Positions 1-6,212 of a stretch of 6,249 bases of DNA are shown piece after piece. A model generated the notes under the pieces. That model was not told the DNA's origin and did no database searches. It was given only the letters and a program-made list of their open reading frames with translations. A program made the translations under genes and the position numbers. How positions within the stretch are numbered: the first letter of the stretch is position 1; the number at the start of each line of letters is the position of its first letter. The DNA comes from an uncultured Gemella sp. (GTDB taxonomy: Bacteria; Bacillota; Bacilli; Staphylococcales; Gemellaceae): contig CAMEOL010000060.1 in NCBI GenBank assembly GCA_945929765.1, forward strand, positions 1 through 6,249. The letters run 5' to 3'.

Positions 1-1198
1 TATTATCATTAGGGATCACATCATCGATGGAAGAAATTTTTCTATTATTACTATCTTCTACAATTGAATAACCCTTTTGAAGTATTTTTAATGGAGAATT
101 ATCACTTAGTTTTTCTACAATTTTTTCGAACGAGAACTTATAACTATGTAATAAATCTATATTAAACAACTTTTCTTTATTATTATTTAACAATGTTTTT
201 TTCTGTATAACTAAGTTATTTATTAGTATTGATAATTTTTCTTTATTATTTTCTAGATACACTCTATGAGGATCATATCTTTTATCAAAATTCTTGATAT
301 AATAATTATTTTCTAAGTTAATTAACTTTTGTTTATTAGCTTTTATTATTTCTGTGATACACCTATTTAAAGTATCCGTATTTTTGCTAAATAAATTTTT
401 TAATGTATTTATGTCTAATTTTGTCACTTCTTCTGCAGCTGCTGTCGGCGTTGAAGCTCTTAAATCAGCTACATAATCTGATAGTGTTACGTCTGGTTCA
501 TGACCAATCCCAGTTACTACAGGAGTCTTGCAAGAAAATATTGTTCGAACAACAGTTTCACTATTGAAACTCCATAAATCTTCTATTGAACCCCCACCTC
601 TAGCTAATAAAATTACGTCATGTCCGTTAGCATCCGCAATTTTTAAATTTTTTACTAAATCGTTTATAGAGGATTCTCCTTGTACTAGAGATGGGTATAA
701 AGTAATTTTTGCTATAGGATTTCTTCTTAGTAAAGTTTTTCTCATATCTTCTATTGCGGCTCCAGTTTCAGAAGTTATAATAGCTATATTCATATTAATT
801 CTAGAAATAGATTTTTTATGTTTATTGTCGAATAATCCTTCTAAATGTAGCTTATCACGAAGTTCTATAAATTTTCTATATAAATCTCCTACACTATCTT
901 GTTTTATTTCTGATACAATAAGCCTATGTTCCCCATAAGGAAAATAAAAATTTATCTGTGCAGTAACAAAAACATTATCTCCATCCTTTAAATTTGTTAA
1001 TTCATGAGCATTAAATTTTAACGCATTTATTTTTGTATTTTCATCTTTTAAGGAGAAGTACAAATTTCCACTCGTATGAAGCTTAAGATTTGATACTTCT
1101 CCTTTTAAATAAACTTCCTTTAAATAAGGATCATTAACATATTTTTTTTCTAAATATTTATTTATTGCTGTTACTGTTAAATATGTCTTTTTTGCCAT
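1..1198 (-). CDS. xseA: Exodeoxyribonuclease VII large subunit (C-terminus cut off by window edge)
   Basis: XseA is the catalytic subunit of cytoplasmic exonuclease VII, which degrades single-stranded DNA to short oligonucleotides and works with several copies of the small subunit XseB. Translating the minus strand from the ATG at 1198 gives 399 uninterrupted codons with no stop before the left edge. Residues 1-100 fit the N-terminal OB-fold. The nuclease domain follows, with the hallmark ARGGGSIEDLWSFN (199-212) and GHEPDVTLSDYVADLRASTP (232-251). D151, R200, H233 and D236 align with the residues known to be needed for activity in E. coli XseA. Residues from about 257 to 360 look helical and rich in Lys, Asn and Glu, matching the long coiled-coil arm that binds XseB. 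The typical PLKILQKGYSIV segment (369-380) is near the end. The family is about 400-450 residues, so only a few tens are missing. The start lies 1 nt past the nusB stop with only a weak, distant GAGAAAG upstream, suggesting translational coupling. Confidence 0.96.
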   Translation of the reverse strand, partial: MAKKTYLTVTAINKYLEKKYVNDPYLKEVYLKGEVSNLKLHTSGNLYFSLKDENTKINALKFNAHELTNLKDGDNVFVTAQINFYFPYGEHRLIVSEIKQDSVGDLYRKFIELRDKLHLEGLFDNKHKKSISRINMNIAIITSETGAAIEDMRKTLLRRNPIAKITLYPSLVQGESSINDLVKNLKIADANGHDVILLARGGGSIEDLWSFNSETVVRTIFSCKTPVVTGIGHEPDVTLSDYVADLRASTPTAAAEEVTKLDINTLKNLFSKNTDTLNRCITEIIKANKQKLINLENNYYIKNFDKRYDPHRVYLENNKEKLSILINNLVIQKKTLLNNNKEKLFNIDLLHSYKFSFEKIVEKLSDNSPLKILQKGYSIVEDSNNRKISSIDDVIPNDN

Positions 1199-1199
1199 A

Positions 1200-1595
1200 T
1201 TAATTTGACACTTTCTCTACTACACCTTTTAAAACACCATTAACAAATTTATAACTATCGTCTTTTTCACTGTATTTCTTTGATAATTCTATCGCTTCAT
1301 TTATAGAAACTTTATATGGAATTTCACTAAATAATATTTCATAAATAGCTATACGTAATATTTGACGATCCATTTTAGATAATCTCTCTATCGTCCAACC
1401 TTTTAAATTTTCAGAAATGATATTATCTATGTCATTTTTTTTCTCTAAAACCGAAGTAACAGTTTCTCTTATATAACTACTCTTTTTTACATCATCATCT
1501 TCAAGTTCTAAAATAGTTTCTAAATCTAAATCATTATTATCCACTTGGAATAATAATCTAAATACAATTTCTCTTAATTCGTGTCTAGTTTTCAT
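1200..1595 (-). CDS. nusB: Transcription antitermination factor NusB
   Basis: NusB is a small all-helical cytoplasmic protein. With NusE (ribosomal protein S10) it binds boxA RNA and assembles the antitermination complex on rRNA operons. The 131-residue product has the usual family length. Visible hallmarks are an N-terminal RHELREIVFRLLFQVD (4-19), W67, the central DRQILRIAIYEIL (76-88), IPYKVSINEAIELSKKYS (92-109) and the C-terminal KFVNGVL (116-122). The start is supported by GGAG 7 nt upstream. The gene begins 17 nt after the Asp23-family gene and ends 1 nt before xseA, so the three appear co-transcribed. The same order, Asp23-family then nusB then xseA, is known in Bacillus and Staphylococcus. 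Nothing appears truncated or unusual. Confidence 0.97.
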   Translation of the reverse strand: MKTRHELREIVFRLLFQVDNNDLDLETILELEDDDVKKSSYIRETVTSVLEKKNDIDNIISENLKGWTIERLSKMDRQILRIAIYEILFSEIPYKVSINEAIELSKKYSEKDDSYKFVNGVLKGVVEKVSN

Positions 1596-1612
1596 TCAAT
1601 TTCTCCACAAAA

Positions 1613-1951
1613 TTAGTAATCAATACCTAAGATACTAATATTTATATTTTTTACGTTTAATTCTGTCATATTATAAATAGAATTTTTAACATTTTCTTGA
1701 ATTTTTCCTGCAACTACAGATACTGGGTATCCTGATTTTAGAGTACAAGTAACATCTACTAATAATTCTTTTCCATCAAACGATAATTTTACACCTTTTG
1801 AATATTCTTTTTTTCCAATTTTTTCTAGTGCTTCTGACTTTAAGCTACCTAATAATTTCGAGACACCCTCTACTTCAGTAACAGCTATACTTGCAATTAC
1901 TGCTAGTGCTTGTGGCTTTATTTCTATTGTTCCTAAGTTTTTATTTCCCAT
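1613..1951 (-). CDS. yqhY: Asp23/Gls24 family protein, YqhY-like
   Basis: This is a 112-residue soluble protein of the Asp23 (alkaline shock protein 23) family. The N-terminal LGTIEIKPQALAVIASIAVTE followed by EVEGV (26-30) is the family signature. The second half holds the conserved V-V-A-x-x-I-Q-E-N-V-K pattern (79-89) and ends in NMTELNVKNINISILGI (94-110). There is no membrane segment or signal peptide. Its position directly before nusB points to the YqhY branch, not to Asp23 or AmaP themselves. In B. subtilis yqhY sits in accB-accC-yqhY-nusB and is linked genetically to control of acetyl-CoA carboxylase activity; its biochemical role is unsettled. Here no acc genes precede it, and it appears to be the first gene of its operon. 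Translation is well supported by AGGAGG (1960-1965) 8 nt before the ATG. The family assignment is firm; the YqhY orthology rests on gene context. Confidence 0.9.
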   Translation of the reverse strand: MGNKNLGTIEIKPQALAVIASIAVTEVEGVSKLLGSLKSEALEKIGKKEYSKGVKLSFDGKELLVDVTCTLKSGYPVSVVAGKIQENVKNSIYNMTELNVKNINISILGIDY

Positions 1952-1959
1952 TAAAACAA

Positions 1960-1965
1960 CCTCCT
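1960..1965 (-). promoter_or_regulatory. Strong Shine-Dalgarno of the yqhY-like gene
   Basis: On the minus strand a perfect AGGAGG lies 8 nt before the ATG at 1951. It fixes this start and is among the strongest ribosome binding sites in the window, as expected for the first gene of a transcript. Confidence 0.85.
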
Positions 1966-1988
1966 ACATAATCCAATATAATAATATA

Positions 1989-2016
1989 ATTATACACTAA
2001 TTTAAAAATTTTTCAT
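1989..2016 (-). promoter_or_regulatory. Candidate promoter for yqhY-nusB-xseA
   Basis: On the minus strand a perfect -10 hexamer TATAAT (1989-1994), preceded by GTG, is separated by 16 nt from an ATGAAA (2011-2016) that matches the -35 consensus at four of six positions. A start of transcription near 1982 would give a leader of about 30 nt holding only the ribosome binding site. A second TATAAT lies at 2035-2040 with a poorer -35, so the exact promoter is uncertain in such AT-rich sequence. The position between a terminator and the first gene of a new operon supports a promoter somewhere here. Confidence 0.5.
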
Positions 2017-2058
2017 AGTAGTTTTATATAACTGATTATATTGTACAAATATATATTT

Positions 2059-2101
2059 TAAAATAATTGTGAGAGCTATCTATTGTAACTCTCACAATTA
2101 T
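2059..2101 (-). terminator. Intrinsic terminator after trxB
   Basis: A 13-bp perfect inverted repeat pairs 2063-2075 with 2089-2101 around a 13-nt loop. On the minus strand it begins 8 nt after the trxB stop codon and has GAGAG/CTCTC as its GC-richest part, next to the loop. The run after the stem is short (TTTT, then AT-rich), so termination may be less than complete. On the plus strand the stem is not followed by a T-run, so it looks one-directional. It ends the ppaC-to-trxB operon. Confidence 0.8.
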
Positions 2102-2109
2102 AAATGTTA

Positions 2110-3030
2110 TTATTGATTTAATTCTATATATTTATAAGCACTTTGTGCTGCAATAGCTCCATCACTTGCTGCAGTCACGACCTGACGAATTTCTTTTTGT
2201 CTAACATCTCCAGCAACGAATATTCCCGGTATTTTTGTTGCTAAATGATCATCTGTTGGTATATAGCCATACTCGTCTAATATATCTAAATTTTCAAATA
2301 TCGACGTTTGTGGATTCATCCCAATATAAATAAATATACCATCTGCTGAGATTTCTGTAATATCTTCTGTTTTTACATTCTTTATACTAATAGAATTAAC
2401 TTTTCTTTCCCCTTTTATCTCTATCGGTACGCTATCCCATACAAATTCAATATTTGCCTTTTCAAATTCCCTATTTTGCAATATTTTTTGTGCGCGTAAC
2501 TCATCACGTCTATGAACTATAGTAACTTTACTTACTAAATTAGAAAGATATAATGCCTCTTCTATAGCAGAGTCTCCTCCACCAATAACAACTACATTTT
2601 TGTTTCTGAAAAATGCACCGTCACAAACAGCACAATAACTTACTCCTCTACTTGCGAACTCTTGCTCTCCTGGAATTCCTAATAACCTAGCTTCTGTTCC
2701 TGTCGCTATAATGACTGTCTTGGCTTTAAATGTTTTTTCTCCTGCAGTCAATATTTTTAAATTATTTTCTACCTTTATATCTGTAATTTCTCCGAATGCG
2801 AATTCAGTTCCAAACTTTTTAGAATGTTCAAACATCTTTTCTGATAATTCTGGCCCTGATATTTCTTCGTAACCTGTATAATTTTCAATCTCTCCAGTTG
2901 ATAACATTTGTCCCCCTGGATATTTTTTTTCTATCATCAACACAGATAAATTTGCTCTACTAGCATATATAGCAGATGTCATACCTGCCGGTCCTGCTCC
3001 GATAATTATTACATCATATATTTCTTTCAT
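2110..3030 (-). CDS. trxB: Thioredoxin-disulfide reductase (NADPH, low-Mr FAD type)
   Basis: TrxB is a cytoplasmic FAD enzyme that uses NADPH to reduce oxidised thioredoxin, feeding ribonucleotide reductase and disulfide repair. The 306 residues match the bacterial low-molecular-weight family. In order: FAD-binding GAGPAG (11-16), the redox-active CAVC (C133 and C136, followed by DG), the NADPH-binding GGGDSA (150-155) with HRRDELR (173-179) that favours NADPH, and the C-terminal FAD-contacting GIFVAGDVR (269-277). The intact CxxC and both nucleotide sites separate it from ferredoxin/flavodoxin-NADP reductases of similar fold, which lack the cysteines. GAGG stands 7 nt before the ATG, and the gap from lgt is 21 nt, so it is probably co-transcribed as the last gene of the operon. 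trxB close to hprK-lgt is also seen in staphylococci. No defect is visible. Confidence 0.97.
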   Translation of the reverse strand: MKEIYDVIIIGAGPAGMTSAIYASRANLSVLMIEKKYPGGQMLSTGEIENYTGYEEISGPELSEKMFEHSKKFGTEFAFGEITDIKVENNLKILTAGEKTFKAKTVIIATGTEARLLGIPGEQEFASRGVSYCAVCDGAFFRNKNVVVIGGGDSAIEEALYLSNLVSKVTIVHRRDELRAQKILQNREFEKANIEFVWDSVPIEIKGERKVNSISIKNVKTEDITEISADGIFIYIGMNPQTSIFENLDILDEYGYIPTDDHLATKIPGIFVAGDVRQKEIRQVVTAASDGAIAAQSAYKYIELNQ

Positions 3031-3051
3031 ATTATACCTCTAATTTATATA

Positions 3052-3852
3052 TTAAAAATTAATATACAATTTTTTTTCTTTTTTATTTATTATTCTATTA
3101 TATACTAAATAGATTATACCTAATAATACTAATAGTAAGGAAACAAGTTGAGAAATTCTAAACACTCCTATATATAATGAATCTGTACGCATACCTTCTA
3201 CAAAATATCTTTCAACTCCATATAAAATCATATATAACGCCAATACTTCTCCACTATATAAATATTTTCTTAATAATAAAATTACAACTAAGGCTATAAA
3301 ACACCAAATACTTTCATACAAAAATGTTGGTTGTCTGTACGCTCCTTCAATATACATATTATCTATTACAAAATTAGGAATATATAATGTCTCTAAATAA
3401 TCTCTAGTTACTATTTCTCCATAGGCTTCATGATTAAAAAAATTACCCCAACGACCTATCATTAGACCAATTAATAAACTTGGTGCAATAATATCTAGCA
3501 TTTTTAAAACATTTAATTTTCGAACTTTAGAAAAAATTGTTAATGTTATTAATCCTCCTATAAGTCCGCCATAAACAGCTATTCCACCATCCCATATTGC
3601 AATAATTTCTGAAGAATTTTTTGAATAATAATCCCATCTAAACACTACATAATACAATCTAGCAAAAATAAATGCAATTGGAATAGCAACTAATAGTAAA
3701 TCTAACATAGTATCTTTTGCTAATCCACGTTTTTTTGCTTCTAATTCAGCAAAATAATACGCTAAGAATATTGCACTTGATATTATTATACCGTACCAAT
3801 ATATTGGCCTTGAGAATAAATGAAATGCAATAGGATCTAAATAATTATTCAT
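3052..3852 (-). CDS. lgt: Phosphatidylglycerol:prolipoprotein diacylglyceryl transferase
   Basis: Lgt is an integral membrane enzyme that transfers diacylglycerol from phosphatidylglycerol to the lipobox cysteine of prolipoproteins, the first step of lipoprotein maturation. The 266 residues contain about seven hydrophobic segments, starting with residues 18-36 and ending with 235-252, and a basic C-terminal tail (KKEKK). The family signature [14 protein letters not shown] spans 133-146; R134 corresponds to the catalytic E. coli R143. [15 protein letters not shown] (212-226) contains R215, equivalent to E. coli R239. The loop [13 protein letters not shown] (88-100) has Tyr94 where E. coli has His103. 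The start overlaps the last 8 nt of hprK, and AGGAGG inside the hprK end sits 6 nt before the ATG, which fixes this start. hprK followed by lgt is a conserved pair in Bacilli. Confidence 0.97.
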   Translation of the reverse strand: MNNYLDPIAFHLFSRPIYWYGIIISSAIFLAYYFAELEAKKRGLAKDTMLDLLLVAIPIAFIFARLYYVVFRWDYYSKNSSEIIAIWDGGIAVYGGLIGGLITLTIFSKVRKLNVLKMLDIIAPSLLIGLMIGRWGNFFNHEAYGEIVTRDYLETLYIPNFVIDNMYIEGAYRQPTFLYESIWCFIALVVILLLRKYLYSGEVLALYMILYGVERYFVEGMRTDSLYIGVFRISQLVSLLLVLLGIIYLVYNRIINKKEKKLYINF

Positions 3853-4786
3853 AATTATCCTCCTGTTTTGATACTATTTCATTCAGCAATCTTTCCTCAA
3901 ATTCTTTAGCTGTATTTATTCCCATTTTATTTAATCTGAAATTCATTGCTGCGGACTCTATTATAATTGCAACGTTTCTACCAGGACGAACAGGAATAGT
4001 TTTCTTTACCACTTTAGTATTGTGAATAACTCTATATTCTTCCATTAATCCTATTCTGTCGTAATCTTTCTTGCTATCCCATGTTTCTAAATGAACGTTC
4101 ATATTAACACGCTTTTCATCTCTAACCGCACCTGTCCCAAAAAGAGTCATTACGTTTATTATTCCTAATCCTCTTATTTCTAAAAGATTTTTTATTAAAG
4201 AAGAGCCACATCTCCCTATTAGCAAATCGTAATCTAATTCTTTAATGTCTACCCTATCATCTGCTACTAATCTATGTCCACGTTTTATTAGCTCCAAAGC
4301 AATTTCACTTTTCCCGATTCCACTTTCTCCTGTAATTAACACACCTATCCCATAAACTTCAATAAATACACCGTGTACTGAAGTATCTGGAGCAAATTCT
4401 TGTTGTAAATATGTGTTAATTTTAGAAATAATTTTTGTTGTAACACTATTAGTCCTTAGTACAGGAGTCTCGTATTTCGCAGCAGCTTCAATCAATTCTT
4501 TAGGAACATCTAGCCCTCTAGCTACTATTATACATGGTGTTTTTCTAGTTGCTAACATTCTCATACGTGATTTTTTTTCTTTACCGCTAAGAAGATTAAA
4601 GAAAGACAATTCACTGTTTCCTAATACTTGAACTCTCATAGGGCTATAGTGTGAAAAATATCCCGCTAGTTCTAAAGCTGGTCTGGAAATATCAGATTCC
4701 TCTATAATTCTATTCAAATCGTGATTATCACTTATAACTTCTAAATTTAACTTTTCGATTAAATCTCTAGTTGTAACTTTATTCAT
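3845..4786 (-). CDS. hprK: HPr(Ser) kinase/phosphorylase
   Basis: HprK is the bifunctional sensor of carbon catabolite repression. It phosphorylates Ser46 of HPr with ATP or pyrophosphate, and removes the phosphate by phosphorolysis, releasing pyrophosphate. HPr-Ser-P then acts as corepressor with CcpA. The 313 residues match the family (about 310). The N-terminal regulatory domain covers roughly 1-130. The catalytic domain has H138, the Walker A loop GESGIGKS (153-160), the acidic pair D176-D177 in LVADDRVD, and the HprK-specific signature [20 protein letters not shown] (203-222). [14 protein letters not shown] (264-277) is also typical. The start follows the yvlD-like gene by 7 nt with AGTAGG 6 nt upstream. 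The end overlaps lgt by 8 nt. All key residues are present, so it should be active. Confidence 0.98.
   Translation of the reverse strand: MNKVTTRDLIEKLNLEVISDNHDLNRIIEESDISRPALELAGYFSHYSPMRVQVLGNSELSFFNLLSGKEKKSRMRMLATRKTPCIIVARGLDVPKELIEAAAKYETPVLRTNSVTTKIISKINTYLQQEFAPDTSVHGVFIEVYGIGVLITGESGIGKSEIALELIKRGHRLVADDRVDIKELDYDLLIGRCGSSLIKNLLEIRGLGIINVMTLFGTGAVRDEKRVNMNVHLETWDSKKDYDRIGLMEEYRVIHNTKVVKKTIPVRPGRNVAIIIESAAMNFRLNKMGINTAKEFEERLLNEIVSKQEDNYE
3859..3864 (-). promoter_or_regulatory. Strong Shine-Dalgarno of lgt inside hprK
   Basis: A perfect AGGAGG on the minus strand lies within the last codons of hprK, 6 nt before the lgt ATG at 3852. It decides the lgt start and makes the 8-nt overlap between the two genes credible. 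Confidence 0.85.
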
Positions 4787-4792
4787 AATATA

Positions 4793-4798
4793 CCTACT
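4793..4798 (-). promoter_or_regulatory. Shine-Dalgarno of hprK containing the upstream stop codon
   Basis: On the minus strand AGTAGG lies 6 nt before the hprK ATG. Its inner TAG is the in-frame stop codon of the yvlD-like gene. A ribosome terminating there sits on the binding site of the next gene, which favours coupled translation. Confidence 0.7.
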
Positions 4799-5186
4799 TT
4801 ATTCTTTTTATTATAATCTGTCTATCATTACTATTAATAATAAAATTAAACGCTGATATGAAGATGGCTAATCCTAATGCTGCCCAAAACGAACTAATTT
4901 GAAAACTAGGAGACAATACGTTAGATATTAATAAAATAATAACAGCATTTATTACAACTATAAATAAACCAAAAGTCATCACTATAGGGACAATACTTAT
5001 TAACATCAATAACGGTCTAATAAATTTGTAAAATAAAGTTATTAATACTGATCCATATAAAGCATATAAAGTATTTTCTAAATATAAACTATTTTTAAAA
5101 AATCCTGCAAAAGCCAAGATAATAAGAAAGTTAACCAATATACTTTTTAAAATTGATAGCACTGCTAATTTATTTCTACTATTCAT
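4794..5186 (-). CDS. yvlD: YvlD/DUF360-type small membrane protein ("phage holin family 4")
   Basis: This is a 130-residue, strongly hydrophobic protein with about four predicted membrane segments: roughly residues 13-30, 37-54, 58-88 (long, perhaps two passes) and 99-117. It ends in a basic tail ([10 protein letters not shown]). The patterns [20 protein letters not shown] (56-74), [17 protein letters not shown] and [16 protein letters not shown] fit the PF04020 family, annotated as phage holin family 4 or YvlD. There are no phage genes nearby, so the holin label describes the fold only and lysis is not implied. In B. subtilis yvlD also sits immediately before hprK-lgt, which supports orthology. 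Its molecular function is unknown; the yvl genes of B. subtilis belong to cell-envelope stress regulons. It lies 8 nt after ppaC and 7 nt before hprK, firmly inside the operon. Family identity is likely; function is not assigned. Confidence 0.85.
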   Translation of the reverse strand: MNSRNKLAVLSILKSILVNFLIILAFAGFFKNSLYLENTLYALYGSVLITLFYKFIRPLLMLISIVPIVMTFGLFIVVINAVIILLISNVLSPSFQISSFWAALGLAIFISAFNFIINSNDRQIIIKRIK

Positions 5187-5193
5187 AATATAT

Positions 5194-5199
5194 CCTACT
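5194..5199 (-). promoter_or_regulatory. Shine-Dalgarno of the yvlD-like gene containing the ppaC stop codon
   Basis: On the minus strand AGTAGG, followed by A, lies 7 nt before the ATG at 5186. Its TAG is the stop codon of ppaC. The arrangement and surrounding bases nearly repeat those at the yvlD-hprK junction. Confidence 0.7.
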
Positions 5200-6121
5200 T
5201 ATTAAATTCTTCTGTAATTTGAGGTATTACTTGTTTTTTACGAGAAACTACACCTTCTAAAGTCATTAAGTTATTTTCTAATTTTTTAGCAAAAGCATTA
5301 GCTACTTTATCTTTTTCTTTTCCTAATACTAATACTTCTGAATCCGAAGTTAAAATATTTGTAATAACAAAAACAAAAGCACTTAGTTGTTTTGAAGAAA
5401 TCTCAGCATTGATTGTTTCTTCTAATTCTTCTTTTCGATCTGTTACTTCCTTTGCATCAACAGTATTTATTTGAGCAACAACTAATTTTTCTCCGTTCAT
5501 AAGAAATTCTTTAGCATCTACATCAATTAGTTCCTTAACTGTTTTGTTAATAGTAGAAGCTCCTGCCTTTAACATATTAAGTCCGTATTCTTCTACATCA
5601 ACTCCTGCAATTTTTGCTAATTCTTCTGCTGCTACTTTATCTCTTAGTGTACATGTTGGAGATTTAAATAATAGTGAATCTGACACTATAGCAGATAACA
5701 TTAGACCTGCCATTTCTTTATTAATAGTAACACTCTGTTCATCATATATTTTTTTCAAAATTGTTGCCGTACATCCTAATGGCTCTGCTCTATAATAAAG
5801 CGGACCAGCAGTTTCGAAATTTGCAATTCGATGATGATCTATTACTTCTTTTATTACTGCCGATTCAATACCATTAGCAGATTGTTGAAATTCATTGTGA
5901 TCTACTAATATGACTTCTTGACCTTCACTAACTCCTTCTATTAATCTAGGAATACTCGTTCCAAAATATTCTAAAGCGTATTTAGTTTCATCATTGACTT
6001 CCCCTAATCTAACCGCTTCTGTATCCATACCTTGGTGTCTTTTTAAATTATTATAAACGATTGCTGAACAGATAGTATCTGTATCAGGATTCTTATGTCC
6101 AAAAATTAATGTTTTTCCCAT
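5195..6121 (-). CDS. ppaC: Manganese-dependent (family II) inorganic pyrophosphatase
   Basis: PpaC hydrolyses pyrophosphate to two phosphates in the cytoplasm, driving biosynthetic reactions forward. The 308 residues match family II enzymes of the DHH superfamily (about 310). Metal ligands are visible in order: GHKNPDTD (8-15) with H9, D13 and D15; VDH with D74 and H75; the DHH triplet 95-97; and D148 in IVSDS. The C-terminal DHHA2 domain ends with the substrate-binding SRKKQ (293-297), which separates it from RecJ and GdpP-type DHH proteins. No CBS domains are inserted, so it is the simple, non-nucleotide-regulated form. The start has AAGGAG 8 nt upstream and a good promoter before it. It is the first gene of the operon and is followed 8 nt later by the yvlD-like gene and then hprK, whose phosphorylase reaction makes pyrophosphate. 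Confidence 0.98.
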   Translation of the reverse strand: MGKTLIFGHKNPDTDTICSAIVYNNLKRHQGMDTEAVRLGEVNDETKYALEYFGTSIPRLIEGVSEGQEVILVDHNEFQQSANGIESAVIKEVIDHHRIANFETAGPLYYRAEPLGCTATILKKIYDEQSVTINKEMAGLMLSAIVSDSLLFKSPTCTLRDKVAAEELAKIAGVDVEEYGLNMLKAGASTINKTVKELIDVDAKEFLMNGEKLVVAQINTVDAKEVTDRKEELEETINAEISSKQLSAFVFVITNILTSDSEVLVLGKEKDKVANAFAKKLENNLMTLEGVVSRKKQVIPQITEEFNK

Positions 6122-6129
6122 TATTATAA

Positions 6130-6135
6130 CTCCTT
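6130..6135 (-). promoter_or_regulatory. Shine-Dalgarno of ppaC
   Basis: AAGGAG on the minus strand lies 8 nt before the ppaC ATG at 6121 and supports this start. Confidence 0.8.
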
Positions 6136-6151
6136 AAATATTATTAATTTT

Positions 6152-6180
6152 ATTTTACACTTTTTTTATATTTTATTCAA
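6152..6180 (-). promoter_or_regulatory. Candidate promoter of the ppaC-yvlD-hprK-lgt-trxB operon
   Basis: On the minus strand TTGAAT (6175-6180) and TAAAAT (6152-6157) are separated by exactly 17 nt, the ideal sigma-A spacing. They match the -35 and -10 consensus at four and five of six positions, and TG stands directly before the -10. Transcription would start near 6145 with a leader of about 24 nt. It lies between the preceding terminator and ppaC. The sequence is AT-rich, so chance matches are possible. I see no clear CcpA (cre) site beside it. Confidence 0.6.
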
Positions 6181-6212
6181 CTTTATTTATTATTTATTAA
6201 TTTATCTAATTT

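Noticed and set aside
232..520. Pro in the XseA motif GHEPD instead of the commoner GHETD as a possible inactivating change
   Set aside because: The catalytic His and Asp on either side are kept, and GHEPD is, from memory, found in other bacterial XseA proteins, so it is a normal variant.
528..938. A 136-codon plus-strand open frame
   Set aside because: It lies wholly antisense to xseA, whose minus-strand frame carries the clear catalytic motifs. The plus-strand product resembles no family I know and is Ser/Ile/Leu-rich, as expected from a reverse-strand shadow.
1981..2062. AT-rich palindromes (AAAAATTTTT at 2004-2013, TTGTACAA at 2041-2048) as operators
   Set aside because: They are short and expected by chance at this base composition. 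Without conservation or a known regulator motif they cannot be called operators.
2063..2101. Inverted repeat as an insertion-sequence end or riboswitch
   Set aside because: It begins 8 nt after the trxB stop and has a simple stem-loop shape with a T-run on the minus strand. A terminator explains it fully.
4413..4631. A 72-codon plus-strand hydrophobic frame
   Set aside because: It is antisense to the N-terminal half of hprK. The hydrophobicity arises from complementing Lys/Glu/Asn-rich codons and there is no convincing ribosome binding site.
4794..5186. Phage remnant suggested by the holin family name
   Set aside because: No integrase, endolysin, capsid or attachment-site repeat is near. 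The gene sits in a conserved housekeeping operon and belongs to the YvlD type, so it is not evidence of a prophage.
5544..5795. An 83-codon plus-strand frame
   Set aside because: It is antisense to conserved parts of ppaC, including the D148 metal-ligand region, and shows no family resemblance.
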